Assembly: GCA_020002185.1 (NCBI GenBank)
Contig: CM034536.1
Location: 16,533,180-16,597,179 of the forward strand
Source of the DNA: Paraescarpia echinospica
Lineage: Eukaryota > Annelida > Polychaeta > Sabellida > Siboglinidae
Direction: 5' to 3'
Length of the DNA: 64,000 nt
A model generated the notes under the pieces. It had not been told where the DNA came from, made no database searches, and saw nothing but the letters and a program-made list of their open reading frames with translations. Positions within the stretch are counted from its first letter, which is position 1. Each line of letters begins with the position of its first letter. Made by a program: the position numbers and the translations under genes. Positions 1-10,181 of the stretch are shown piece after piece.

Positions 1-325
1 CCCCCCCAATTTGAAGACGGATAAACGATTTCTAGGAATCCCAGTATATAATGACCCGTTCGCCCATTAGCACGAGTAGCTGAACGGTATTGTGTATTCG
101 AATAATTGCTTCTACTTCCTAAATATTGTATATAACACGAGCTACGGTTGGTTGAAATGAGTTTTATTATGACCATCTGACCTGCCGCCCACCACTCATA
201 TAGTGAGCGATTTCATAGGCCGAGCTTCAATTCAGAGTTTCGCAAAGCGAACAGCCAGGGGGTACTGCTGATTGGCACTAACGTAATCAGCAGCAGCGAC
301 CCCTGGCGCGCGAGGATGGTCGGGG
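1..325. repeat. Left arm of a 5-kb-spaced inverted repeat
   Basis: Read on the reverse strand, 5272-5577 matches this stretch over its whole length with scattered substitutions and small gaps. Shared landmarks in the same order include the GAAGACGGATAAACGA block, CGCCCATTAGCACGAG, the CAGCCAGGGGGTA block and CGCGCGAGGATGG. The match runs to the first bases of the window, so the arm may extend further left. Partial copies lie at 10356-10425 and 13433-13520, so this is a dispersed repeat family and not a single recent duplication. No coding potential is visible. Confidence 0.85.
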
Positions 326-989
326 CTAGACTGTGTCGGTCTGACGTATTCGAACGTTTTCAAGTATACGTGATTATCCCGTCACGCCGGCTTCCAGTAT
401 AGCGCAGTCAGTGTCGGCGGTGTAGTTGATACACTGCAGTCTGACGTGGTCTGGTCTCATCGGGTCTGGTCTGATCTGGTCGGACCTGGTCTGGTCGGAC
501 GAAAAATGCCAGTGTATACCGCCCTATTGAAATGCATCTGGGAATAAAATGCAAACGAAAATTAGCATTCAACAAATTTTGTACAACACACCACGTTGCT
601 TTATACTATTACTACTACTAATAATAATTTAATTAAGACCTACACATATATATATATTAATAACCTAACTTTGAGGGAATATAGTTATATATAATCCTTG
701 GTGCCGAGGTCCACTCGCCTCAGTTTATGTTCGTTCACTTCCATGGACCACTGGCCTCTGGTATGTCAATTGGCATTGTATCAAAACACAAAGGGAGATA
801 TTTCGAGTTATGTACTTATGTGTACCCAGTGTGCCTTTCTACCTGTAGGAGAAAGATGGAAACAGTGCATGCGAATTGAGCCTCCAGATGGCGTCACTGG
901 GTTTTCGTTTGCGATCGACAGCAACAATTGCACGTTCAGCGAGGAGTTTTAGCAATTATATATATATATTATTTTGTTGTGGTCCCCAG
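326..989. other. Non-coding, short GGTCT-rich run
   Basis: No gene is supported. Between about 440 and 495 the sequence is built from variants of GGTCTGGTC, a short degenerate pentamer-type repeat. The rest is AT-rich with TA-dinucleotide stretches near 640-660 and 957-970. Confidence 0.5.
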
Positions 990-1062
990 GGCGTCGTTGG
1001 CCGGAAGGGAGCAAGAGGACCAATGGGAGCAAGAGGAGCCTCAGGGAAAAACTGTTCTTACG
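990..1062 (+). CDS. Collagen-like (Gly-X-Y) exon
   Basis: The stretch encodes seven uninterrupted Gly-X-Y triplets (GVV GRK GAR GPM GAR GAS GKN) followed by Cys-Ser-Tyr. A pyrimidine-rich CCCCAG acceptor ends at 989 and a GTAAAC donor begins at 1063, so it has the form of a 73-nt internal exon. Gly-X-Y runs form collagen triple helices, and the Cys after the run could join chains or lead into a non-collagenous domain. No neighbouring exon could be identified, so the parent gene is unknown; it could equally be a stranded exon of a decayed gene. The triplet run is short enough that chance is not fully excluded. Confidence 0.45.
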
Positions 1063-2129
1063 GTAAACAATATTTCCTATTTACAATTGTTAATTTACTG
1101 ATGTATCGGCGGTGTGGGGGTGCGTTCGATTCTAAGTGGATTTTCTTTAAAATATATTACGTCCTCTTGGTGCAGCTAATCAGCACCGCCTTGCCCCCCT
1201 CTCAATAGATGTAGTAACGGCGCTCATTGTATGGATATATTGTGTTTTGATATCAACAAAAATGTAATTTTAGATCACATTTTAAATAATTCACTGTGAT
1301 TTCCGATTCTTTACTGTATTCCATTGATAAACTTCCATTTAAACTCTAAAGATGCCACAGAAAAGTGCGTTTTTCACAAAGTCAACAAAACGGATACATT
1401 TCTTTTGCTCTGAAACACTTCGTATTAGTTAAATTCGCTAACTGCGCATGTTTAATGCCGACATATCCGGTGTGTTTGTATGCTTCCGGTAGATGGTCCA
1501 CTGAGCTTCGTCAAGCCACTATGGGACTTGTTTCTCACCATCTGGTTCGTCGCTCTCTCGTCGTTCGTCGTCCTCAAGCGTCGACAATGTCTTAGTCAAC
1601 TGAAGAATGCAAACGTTGTCGTCTAGATCCATAATCGGAAAAAGAGTTGGACAAAGGAACGAGTCTGAAACATAAATATGTAATAGGGATCTCTTGTTGA
1701 CGCACCAACCTCAAAACAATGAATTATTATTATATGAATACGGTTTCTTGTAGATCACAGTGCATTTAAAATAAAACAATTGTTTTCTATTAAACTTTCG
1801 GTATGGTGTGTGTGTTTGTGTGTGTGCATGCGGGCGTATGTTGTATCAACGTTGTGTTAATACCATATGTGATCATATAGCTGTAAGGTAACGTTCATTC
1901 CAAATGGTATCTACTGATTATGAAAAGACAACATAGTAATTTTGCAACACTTGACAAATATCCGAAAATCCGAACTTTACAAATAGAGTGAATGTATAAC
2001 GTGTCACGACAAACTTCGACTGTCTTCACTACATTAGGTAGTGTATAACGCAATCGCGGGCTAACAATAATATCGTGCTGATTCACCTCTTTATAGTTTG
2101 GAAAAATACATGATTTGGCGATCCTCCAC
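1063..2129. other. No recognisable gene
   Basis: AT-rich sequence with a short TG-dinucleotide run at about 1805-1835. The segment at 1400-1500 (ACACTTCGTATTAG then ACTGCGCATG) weakly resembles the repeat described at 5578-5760. Confidence 0.4.
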
Positions 2130-2505
2130 GAGTCCACCAATCGTACTAGACACCACCTCATTGCTCGTCTTTGGAACACGATTCCACCAATCGTACTAGA
2201 CACCACCTCATTGCTCGTCTTTGGAGCACGATTCCACCAATCGTACCAGACACCTCCTCACTGCACGTCTTTGGAACACGATTCCACCAATCGTACTAGA
2301 CACCACCTCGTTGCTCGTCTTTGGAACACGATTCCACCAATCGTACTAGACACCACCTCATTGCTCGTCTTTGGAGCACGATTCCACCAATCGTACCAGA
2401 CACCTCCTCACTGCACGTCTTTGGAACACGATTCCACCAATCATACCAGACACCTCCTTACTGCACGTCTTTGGAACACGATTCCACCAATCGTACCAGA
2501 CACCA
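2130..2505. repeat. 50-bp minisatellite, 8 copies, with a 150-bp higher-order unit
   Basis: Eight head-to-tail copies start at 2134, 2184, 2234, 2284, 2334, 2384, 2434 and 2484, each opening with CCACCAATC. Sequence variants alternate in order: copies 1-3 and 4-6 repeat the same three-variant series (two copies with TACTAGACACCACC, then one with TACCAGACACCTCC). The array therefore expanded partly as a 150-bp block. Because 50 is not a multiple of 3, a reading frame crosses all three phases every 150 bp, and the array is open in several frames. The resulting open frames look like a by-product of the repeat and not a protein gene. Confidence 0.95.
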
Positions 2506-3090
2506 TCTCTGTGGATGCCCACTGGAAACAAAAAGAGGGAAACTGGACAACAAAAACATTAATCATCATTTGAAGTGTATTAACCATTTTATTGTATCAT
2601 GAGGCGTGCGATTTTATTAATATACTCTGCATACGATATGTGTGCGCATAAAAACAAAAAATAAGTAAAAAGCTGTAGGATATTACTCGGAAATCGGGGC
2701 TCCCACGTGACAATGAAAAAGAATAATTACCTCTCTGCTGTTTTAAATAAATGACGGCGAAGGAAATTAATATTGAGGGGTTGAATCATAAATTTCAAAG
2801 CTCAGCAACATCCTCACCAAAATCCAACTCCAGGCTCTCTTAAAACCTCAATTTACTCCCCTTTCTCTTGAGCCTTGTCATAAAAACACCTTCACGCTTA
2901 CCAACGCCATCAAATTCCATCAAAAATGCACCCCTTCCCTAAAGATGGAGGTAATCATATCTCCAGCCCCTACACCAAAAATGTTGGGGTGGGGTTCCGT
3001 CCACAAGCCCTCCAGTTCCGACGCCTATATGAATCCATCGCCAACTGCTAGGACAAAAGCTAGTTGTCCAAGATTGCGAAATAACATAGA
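2506..3090. other. No recognisable gene
   Basis: Unique-looking AT-rich spacer between two minisatellites. Nothing supportable as a gene or signal was seen. Confidence 0.4.
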
Positions 3091-3380
3091 AGGAGGCCGG
3101 TCGACCTCGGCGTCTTGGGTGAGGTAAGAAGGCCGGTCGACCTCGGCGCCTTGGTAGAGGTAAGGAGGCCGGTCGACCTCGTCGCCTTGGGTGAGAGGTA
3201 AGGAGGCCAGTCGACTTCGGCACCTTGGGTGAGACGTAAGGAGGCCGGTCGACCTCGGCGCCTTGGGTGAGGTAAGGAGGCCGGTCGACCTCGGCGCCTT
3301 GGGTGTGGTAAGGCGCCTGGTTGACCTCGGCGCCTTGGGTGAGGTAAGGAGGCCGGTCGACCTCGGCGCCTTGGGTGAAG
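3091..3380. repeat. 36-bp GC-rich minisatellite, 8 copies
   Basis: Eight units of about 36 bp carry GGCCGGTCGACCTCGGCG followed by CCTTGGGTGAGGTAAGGA. GTCGAC or a one-base variant recurs near 3100, 3138, 3173, 3209, 3247, 3283, 3318 and 3355. The period is a multiple of three, so minus-strand frames read a 12-residue Arg/Pro-rich repeat (RRRGRPASLPHP) or a Pro-Arg-Ser-Thr version. Individual units have one- to two-base indels that break any single long frame. The array is far more GC-rich than its surroundings. Confidence 0.95.
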
Positions 3381-5271
3381 TAGACTTACAATGCTCCAAA
3401 GTTGGTGTATTAATATAAACATAATTGGCTGACACCCACTCGAGGAGGAACAGAACCAAGGCAACGTTTGTTACAATTACAGTATTTTGAAAGTAAACTC
3501 CTTCCTATGACTAGTGGCGTGGGAACGAAATTAATATTGGGGAAGGCGCTGTCGCTGTTGGATTATGATATTATGGGGGTGCTGAATACGGGATGGGGTG
3601 GAATTGAGGGTGCTGTTGATTTTCGGCGCCACGTCGATTATTTGGTTATTACTGTGGGGTAGAAAACCACAGGTCCGCCGGCTAATTGCATCCCCCTTTC
3701 ACGGTCGACAAAACACATTTATTCTCTCAGAAAATCTACATTTGCACCCGCCCTTGTTGCTCGCCAAAAGGAACAATCCCGCTCACATTTGCTGGGTGGG
3801 GGCAGAACCATATGCAAACCTGCCTACGCTAAAAACTTCATGTCAGTAATCCATCTTCCCATTTACACTGATTTTCAGGAATATAGGCCTGCTGTCAGTA
3901 ATAGTTCAGAACCGTGTGAGATATTGTCAGGAAAAGAAAACCACTGTCAGTAATACTTTAATACTTGTGACTATGACGATAGTTGCACCCAAAATATAAT
4001 TGTCTCTAATAAACTATGAGGTGTTTTGAAGCATTCTGTTAACAAGGTAAGGTAGATGTTCATAACCAGCATTGGTGGAAATCAAACCTGAAGTAGCGTA
4101 ACTGTAATGTAAATGAGTCTATACACATTGTAATTCTGATTTTATGTAAATTTCAAAAACAGCATGTTGACTACAGAAACATGTCAAATTATAACAATGC
4201 GTCACATCATTGTCTATTTGTGGTGTCATTAGGATTAATATTAGTAGCCGGTATACCTAGGTCCAGCCTATAGACTACACAGTATAGTAGCTTGACTAGA
4301 TCAAAGATTCATTAAGTCAAAGACAAACACAAAGTCGGGGACGACAAAACCATTAGTATTACGTTACGGCTTACGCTAGTCATCGACATCGTCTAGACTA
4401 CTCAACTCTAGTATATAAGCCTATCCCTGTAAATGATAGACTAAACTCAATAAATACACTAACTTAGTCTTAGTACAGTGAGTTGGCCTGACACTACAAG
4501 TACACCACCCATTACTTGGTCACTAGTACTAGTAGTAGTCTAACGACGTAGTCAGTACCTGCAATTATCCCGGCCACCATGTCATGTGAAATAGGAAAAT
4601 GGATTTCGCATATACGGCAGGTGTAAAGCCGATCCCCTTCTTTAAACTTGACAATACGGGCCATGTTTGCGTGCATGCTGTTATAAACGTTTACAGCACA
4701 CGTTTCTTCTTGGCTGGTAGTGGTGCTGTTTCGATCCCCGCCGTCATTTCGTGCCGCGTGAGTCGTGACTTCTTGTTTAGGCGCCATGAGCGCGGAAATG
4801 CGAATTTGTCGTAACGCTGTTTACTATTGGTCAGATTACGACCAGAAACAGCGAATGAAAAACCATGTCACAACAAGCAGCGTATATATGCTGCCACCTG
4901 TAGACTAAAATGAAGCTAAATTGGAGGAGCACGGAAGAGATTGACAACGAAAGAATCCGTAATATTTTCATCCCTCGCCGTAATACCGTAATTTGAGGTG
5001 CATTTCCGGAATGATTCCGGACAATCCGGAATGGTAGGCAGGTCTGCATATGTCTGCCTTTGCGGAATTCCAGAGGGCAACTACTTCCCTGCCCCTGTTC
5101 CCGCGGCTATGTCTATGACCATTTAGTTTCTGCTGTCGCCAATTATGGCATGCAGCAGATTATAAACTTAACATAACTTCAACATGGTGCCACCTGGTGA
5201 ATGAAATTCAATGAATGCCAACTTAATTTATCCACAAAATAACTCTAAATAACTACCTTTGTGTTTATTCC
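3381..5271. other. No recognisable gene; spacer inside the inverted repeat
   Basis: No exon or transposon domain could be supported. A small palindrome centred near 5012 (CCGGAATGATTCCGG) sits in a TTCCGGA-rich patch. The rest is AT-rich. Confidence 0.4.
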
Positions 5272-5577
5272 ATCCTCGCGCGCCAGGAGTCGCTGCTGCT
5301 GGTTACGTCAGTGCCAGCCAGCAATACCCCCTGGCTGATCGCTTTGCGAAACTCTGAATTTCAGGTCAGCCTATGGAATCGCTCAATAGATCAGTGGATC
5401 TCGGCAGGTCAGGTGGTCATAATAAAATTAATTTCAACCAACCGTGGCTCGTGTTACATGCAAGGAAGTAGAAGCAATTATTCGAATACACAATACCGCT
5501 CAGCTGCTCGTGCTAATGGGCGAACGGGTAATTATATATTGGGATTCCCAGAAGTCGTTTATCCGTCTTCAAAATGG
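5272..5577. repeat. Right arm of the 5-kb-spaced inverted repeat
   Basis: This is the inverted partner of 1-325. The match begins at CCATCCTCGCGCGCCAGG and ends around TCTTCAAAATGGGGCG. The arm is open in some frames over about 120 codons, but those frames match nothing recognisable and are probably incidental. Confidence 0.85.
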
Positions 5578-6049
5578 GGCGGGTATTTGCGCTGTACTGA
5601 AACATTTCGTCTTGAAATATATGGTAGATTTTCAATTGTGCGCATGCGCGGTGCCCTATATGGGTCATATTGAGTCACGTGCAAATTTCCCGGCAAGCTT
5701 ACTGAAATATTCGGTCATTGGATGTTGCAGCGTGCCCAGGTGACTGTAAGTTCCGCATGATTTTGGAATTACCATTTACATTGGACTAATGTATTTTTAC
5801 ATGTCCACCTGCAGGGTTAGAGCTATGGTTGGACGTGGTCGCTGTACCCATCTGATCTGTCTTTCTGTGGCCTACACACGGATAGCCTAGGGCTAGGGCC
5901 TAGGCTCTATCGTGTTCACTGACACTGTCAGTGTCACTGACTGACACTTGCATGACATCCATGCCCCCCCCCAGCTGCAACACTTCTTCCACTTTGTTTA
6001 GGTTTAGCCTTAGGATTAGGCTGAGTTTGAGACTAGTCTTAATCTGATA
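5578..6049. repeat. Repeat segment related to 7015-7118, then spacer
   Basis: The bases from about 5597 (GAAACATTTCGTC, TTGAAATAT, GTGCGCATGCGC) resemble the reverse complement of the repeat at 7015-7118, and a GAAATATTCGGT block follows at about 5704. Both signals appear again at 10182-10281. From 5760 the sequence is plain spacer with a CACTGACACTGTCAGTG palindrome near 5920. Confidence 0.5.
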
Positions 6050-6620
6050 CTAAGACTGCCTGTTATGCCCACAATGCCTATAACCTATGGCTATGTCATG
6101 GCTACAGCTATGGCCTATGCCATGGCTATGCCTATGCCATGGCTATGTCCCTATGGCTATGTCGTGGGCATAGGGACATAGCCATAATTATGCAATTAAG
6201 GTCTAAGCCTATAAAGTTTAGCATACACGACATCAAAGTAAAGGTAAGTTCTTATATAGTGCAGTGTCCGGACCAGTCCTCAGGACTGCTCAAGGCGCTT
6301 TACACTTTACTCCCCTGGCAGACCTGTTCAATTGAACACCATCTCAACTTCTGTGGGAAGCATCCAGCCACGTTGCAATTGATGTGCGAAGACTAATCGT
6401 ACACAAATATCCACCACTGTCTATAGCCAGGTACTCATTCATACATCTGAGTGAACTGATCGACACGGCAGCCCAGGACTCTACTCCTGAGCCACTGCGC
6501 CCTACATAGACATAGTCATAGCTGCCATAGCCAAGCCCAAGGCATAGCCATTGGCCATGGCATGTGCATAGGCATGGACATGGTTATTCTATAGGCATAC
6601 CCATAGGCAGTCTAGGTTAT
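6050..6620. repeat. Cryptically simple CATAGC/GCTATG repeat with a 16-bp hairpin
   Basis: The left part (6050-6190) is dense in GGCTATG and GCCATGG words. After the SINE fragment the right part (6500-6620) is dense in the complementary CATAGCC and CATGGCC words. A perfect 16-bp inverted repeat at 6139-6154 and 6170-6185 (ATGGCTATGTCCCTAT and its complement) encloses a 15-nt loop. The pattern fits slippage of a short motif with strand inversion. Confidence 0.8.
6241..6508 (-). mobile_element. tRNA-derived SINE, B-box region deleted
   Basis: The reverse complement matches the bodies of the SINEs at 37585-37920 and 62740-63060. Shared blocks are TGAATGAGTACCTGGCTATAG, TTTGTGTACG, CTTCCCACAGAAGTTGAGATGG-type sequence and the tail with CCTGAGGACTGG. 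Its head keeps an A-box-like TGGCTCAGGAG but lacks the GGTTCGAAT B box, so this copy has lost half its internal promoter. Confidence 0.75.
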
Positions 6621-7014
6621 TTACACCTGACGATCAGCACAGATAGCTATATATAGAATGCAAGTGTATATACAAACATAGTGCTACTTTAATTATTTCC
6701 AAATAACCTTTAGAAAGGCTAAACCTAACCCTACACTTTCCCTCTGGCATTTGGAACAGTTATGCCTCATGCTTTTTTGGTGACCAATAATGATTAACTA
6801 GTCCGCCAATTTAACATTGACCGTGACAGTGTGAATAGTCGGTCCAAAAACTAAAATGCTATAAGTTACTGTACTGTACACACAACTATTGAGCCGGAAT
6901 ATGATAATAGTATACTATAGCTTGTAGTAATTACTATTTGCCATGTTGCCCATGACTTGGCATACCCATGTGTAGGGTTGGCGATTTAAATCAAGCTGAT
7001 TTAAATCACGATTG
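6621..7014. other. No recognisable gene
   Basis: AT-rich spacer. A short direct repeat of GATTTAAATCA occurs at about 6980-7010. Confidence 0.4.
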
Positions 7015-7118
7015 AATGTTTCGTCTAAGTACTGAAACATTCGGTTATCTATTTCCGCTCGAGCGCATAATTATGACTTCTGCGCCGACCAGATATTTCA
7101 ACGACGAAATGTTTCGTT
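7015..7118. repeat. 100-bp dispersed repeat bounded by AATGTTTCG
   Basis: This block is nearly identical to 10182-10281. Shared stretches include ATTCGGTTATCTATTTCCGC and GACTTCTGCGCCGACCAGAT, and both copies begin and end with AATGTTTCG. A diverged inverted relative lies near 5597. It may be the end of a larger unrecognised element. Confidence 0.85.
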
Positions 7119-7251
7119 AACACATATTCATTGTGCTCTATTTGTTCTATACCTTCCTTTCTTTTTTAATAACCTTTCGGTTTTGATGCATTGCTCATAG
7201 ACAAGGGTATTTATTTATTAATTTATTGCAGACACATTTCTCATGTTTTAG

Positions 7252-7370
7252 GTTGCGGCAACACTGCTTATGCAGGCAAAGCAGGCATGCGAGACTACAA
7301 CACAAACAGCGATATATTCCACCGAAACGCGATATCTGGTGCCAGACAATTTGATAAAATTTTCATCTCT
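7252..7370 (+). CDS. Exon of an unidentified spliced gene (first of two seen)
   Basis: A TTTTAG acceptor ends at 7251 and a consensus GTAAGT donor begins at 7371. The 119-nt stretch between is open and protein-like, reading VAATLLMQAKQACETT at its start and YLVPDNLIKFSS near its end. It finishes two bases into a codon, and the exon at 7912-8002 begins with the single base needed to complete it. In-frame TAG lies just before the acceptor, which supports the chosen boundary. A stronger-looking TTGCAG acceptor lies 20 bases upstream but would bring that stop into frame. I do not recognise the family. Residue use is mixed and soluble, with no membrane segment or signal peptide. Confidence 0.5.
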
Positions 7371-7911
7371 GTAAGTTACAAGAATAAGGATAATTAATCT
7401 AATTATACATGGATATATGTATGTCCAAGTTATGGCAGTCGTTACTTTGTTTAATTCAGTACATTACGTCTTACTGGCACCTGGATTGTGAAGCTTTTAA
7501 GGTGAAAGTAGGTATAATCTAACGATGTATGCTTACCAGATGTCATATCGCTACAATCTTTTAAAAGTGCTGTCTCTATGCAATGGCTCGTCAAATCTAA
7601 AGTTCTTTTGCGCCGAACTCTGTACTATTTGAGTAGCCTATTTGAATGTCATAGTCAGAATAATGAAGGTGCACGAGCGGATGCAAACATCTGCATTTCA
7701 TTGACACATCACTAACTTCAAGTAACAAATTCATTAAGCAACACATGTATAAGGGATGTGTTATTCTAACACTGATTCCTTTGATACTACTTGTTCGATT
7801 TAAATAATGCAAATGGAAAATAGTGCAGTTATTTTATGTGTTAATTGTATATATCTTCTGTATCAGGCTGTACATGATTTCTCTTTAGATATGTTATTCA
7901 TTCCATTGCAG

Positions 7912-8002
7912 TGCATCGTACAAGAGGCTTGTTATAGAGCCGTTTCTGTTTGGGCGAACCATTGAAGCCCTCGGCCTGAACGAAGAACAAGCCAATGCAA
8001 TT
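7912..8002 (+). CDS. Exon of the same unidentified gene (second of two seen)
   Basis: The acceptor CATTGCAG ends at 7911 and a GTAGGT donor begins at 8003. After the completing base, the exon reads ASYKRLVIEPFLFGRT and then an acidic helix-like stretch ending EEQANAI. The two exons together give 70 codons without a stop and with matched splice phase, good evidence for a real or recently lost gene. A Ty3/gypsy remnant begins directly downstream and no third exon was found, so the gene may be truncated here. The family is not recognised. Confidence 0.5.
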
Positions 8003-8039
8003 GTAGGTTAGGCAGGTGTGACACCGTCAAGGAATCTTC

Positions 8040-8578
8040 AACGTGGTGTTGGCCCACAAGACATTGGAAGTCCATTACACAGAGCCTCGCTTCCGATCTC
8101 CAGCAGGTTGCGCCCGGTGTTGTTGTAGAACAAGTTATACACTTCAGTGGCAAAACAAAATGGCTCAGTGACGTTATCGTGGAACGGACTGGCCCCGTGT
8201 CATTCAGTCCACGTTCGCCTCGAGGATGGGAGAGTAGTGCATATACACATTGACCATGTGAGGAGTCGTTGTGTGATTGGTGATAGCTCGGTGCCGGAGA
8301 AGACACCATCTTCTGAACTGTCTCTTGAATTGTCTCCCAAACTGCCTCCGGAGGAACCTGTTCATGCAGAACTGCCTGACGTACCGCTTGTCGTACCACG
8401 TGACGCACCGCCTGACATACCACATGACGTACCACGTGACGTACCACGTGACGTACCGCATGACGTAACTCAGCCAGAGATGGAATCTCCCCACACATGT
8501 GAACAGAACTGTACAACCAGTGCATATCTTCGTAGATCAGGGAGAATCCATAGAGCACGTGAGAAACTTAACTTATGA
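8040..8578 (+). pseudogene. Ty3/gypsy retrotransposon, C-terminal integrase remnant
   Basis: One frame reads KTKWLSDVIVERTGPVSF, the conserved strand region of the integrase C-terminal domain in Mag/CsRN-type gypsy elements. The continuation (VRLEDGRVVHIHIDHVRSR) is in another frame, so a single-base frameshift near 8205 breaks the domain. The tail ends in a Pro/Asp-rich region and RRSGRIHRAREKLNL before a TGA, like the basic pol C-terminus of that group. Between 8388 and 8470 a 12-bp motif (GACGTACCACGT and variants) is repeated, coding repeated Pro-Arg-Asp-Val. Upstream catalytic domains are missing. Confidence 0.8.
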
Positions 8579-9109
8579 AGTGACATTCACGATCACTCGT
8601 AGGAAAGTGATTGGAAAAGAAATTGTGAACGTTGGTAGTGGCATGTTGAATAACTTTAGTTAGAACTGAACGTTTGGTATAGATATGCTTTTAGTTAATC
8701 ATTATTCTTGTTGAGTACTAGAACTCCACGAACATTGCTTTAGAGAACTCCAGGGACATTGAATTATAACACTATAAGGACACTGAGTCATATTTGTTTA
8801 GCAAACCAGTTATACTATTATAATTAAGATGGTGTGCATGAATAAACTGTGTGACAATTGATTTGACGTTTACATCTACTCAATTAATGCACTCACAATC
8901 TAGGCTAAATATGATCAAAGCTAAACATGTATCATTGGGCATAATAATAAAATTATTATGATTACAAGTAGATTAGATTTATGAAAGCCATTTTTATAAA
9001 TTGTACACATTCATTCATGACTAATACATACACACATATTCTCTCCCAGTTCAATTGTCAGTACAAAACAAACACCACCAGACGGTGAATCTATAGATTT
9101 TGTCCGGTA
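8579..9109. other. No recognisable gene
   Basis: AT-rich sequence after the gypsy pol end. It could hold the element's 3' untranslated region or LTR, but no TG...CA pair could be assigned. Confidence 0.35.
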
Positions 9110-9745
9110 TAGTAATTATAATAATAATAATAAGATAACTTCTATTGCGCCTAAATCCTTGGAAACCAAGCTCAGAGGCGCATAAAAACAAAAGGGTTGG
9201 TCAATCTCAAAGTCCATAATTAGTTTTCCAGTTGTCAACAGATGGGTCAAGGCGCTAGGGAGCTACGGTGGATAAGCAAGGTTGTAAAGATACGTTTTTA
9301 AATGACGACGGAATTTTGTAATATTTTCAACTGATCTAACACTAAGAGGAAGCATATTCCAAAGAGTTGGTGCAGCAACAGAAAAAGCCCTAGTTCCAAT
9401 GTTAGTGTTGACTCTAGGAACAAAAAGTAGGTCAGAACTAGATGATCGAAGCTGGATAGATTTTCTTACAGGAGTAAGCAATAAATGCAAATAAGATGGT
9501 TGCTTATTGGACAGTGCCTGGTATGTAATGGTACAGATCTTAAATATTATACGATGCCGTACAGGAAGCCAATGTAAAGACTTCAAAAGTGGCACAGAGC
9601 GAGAAAAACGAGGAGATCTTGTAACTACTCTTGCTAGACAATTTTGGACACGCTGAAGTTTTGTGATATCCTTGCTAGCGACATTATAAAGGAGGGAATT
9701 GCAATAGTCAAGTCTGCTGCTAACAATAATATATATCCTAATAAT
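9110..9745 (-). pseudogene. CR1/L2-like LINE, 5'-truncated 3' end
   Basis: The minus-strand frame contains the C-terminal part of a LINE reverse transcriptase: SSRLDYCNSLLYNV, LQRVQNCLARVVTRSPRF, then LKSLHWLPVRHRI, and the terminal APTLWNMLPLSVRS block before the stop at 9263. The frame is intact. The 3' untranslated region includes a hairpin-like CTTGGTTTCCAAG within a GGCGCAATAGAAG context and ends in an ATT-rich repeat at 9115-9133, which is how CR1/L2-type elements end. Endonuclease and RT catalytic regions are absent, as expected from incomplete reverse transcription. Confidence 0.9.
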
Positions 9746-10181
9746 ATCCTTTGTAAATTCATTATTTGTTTTTATTATCAAAATTATTTGATGCATGCAG
9801 CCTACAACTTTTAATTGAACATAACTGTGCACAATCATGTGCATAATTACAGTTATCAACTTATAATGAACACGAACTATATAACAGCAAAAAACAGTCG
9901 TTCCCATATTCTTAAATGTAGGCTAATTCAGTAATTGCAGTGACACTGGCCCCGATCAATTATTCATGCATTAATAACACAGTTCATGTATGATGATATT
10001 ATCAAAGGCAAGCTTGCATTCACAGCGACAACTGGCAACGTAACAGTCAAATATTTCAGACCAAACGTTTCTTGTATGTAGCCTAATGAAATATTTGGTC
10101 TATTTGTTTCCTCCCGTGCTTTTTAACACTACACAATACGTAAAGGCCGTAGGTCAAAATCTACCAAACATTTCAGCGACC

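Noticed and set aside
2130..2505. CRISPR-like array
   Set aside because: Units are contiguous tandem copies with no unique spacers, and the genome is eukaryotic.
2115..2573. 152-codon open frame as a protein gene
   Set aside because: Its 50-residue period is produced by the 50-bp minisatellite cycling through three frames.
5311..5743. Two overlapping frames of 120 and 99 codons
   Set aside because: They lie in the inverted-repeat arm, match nothing recognised, and the homologous arm at 1-325 does not keep the frames open.
8204..8494. Minus-strand open frame rich in Trp-Tyr-Val
   Set aside because: It is the shadow of the 12-bp repeat in the gypsy pol tail.
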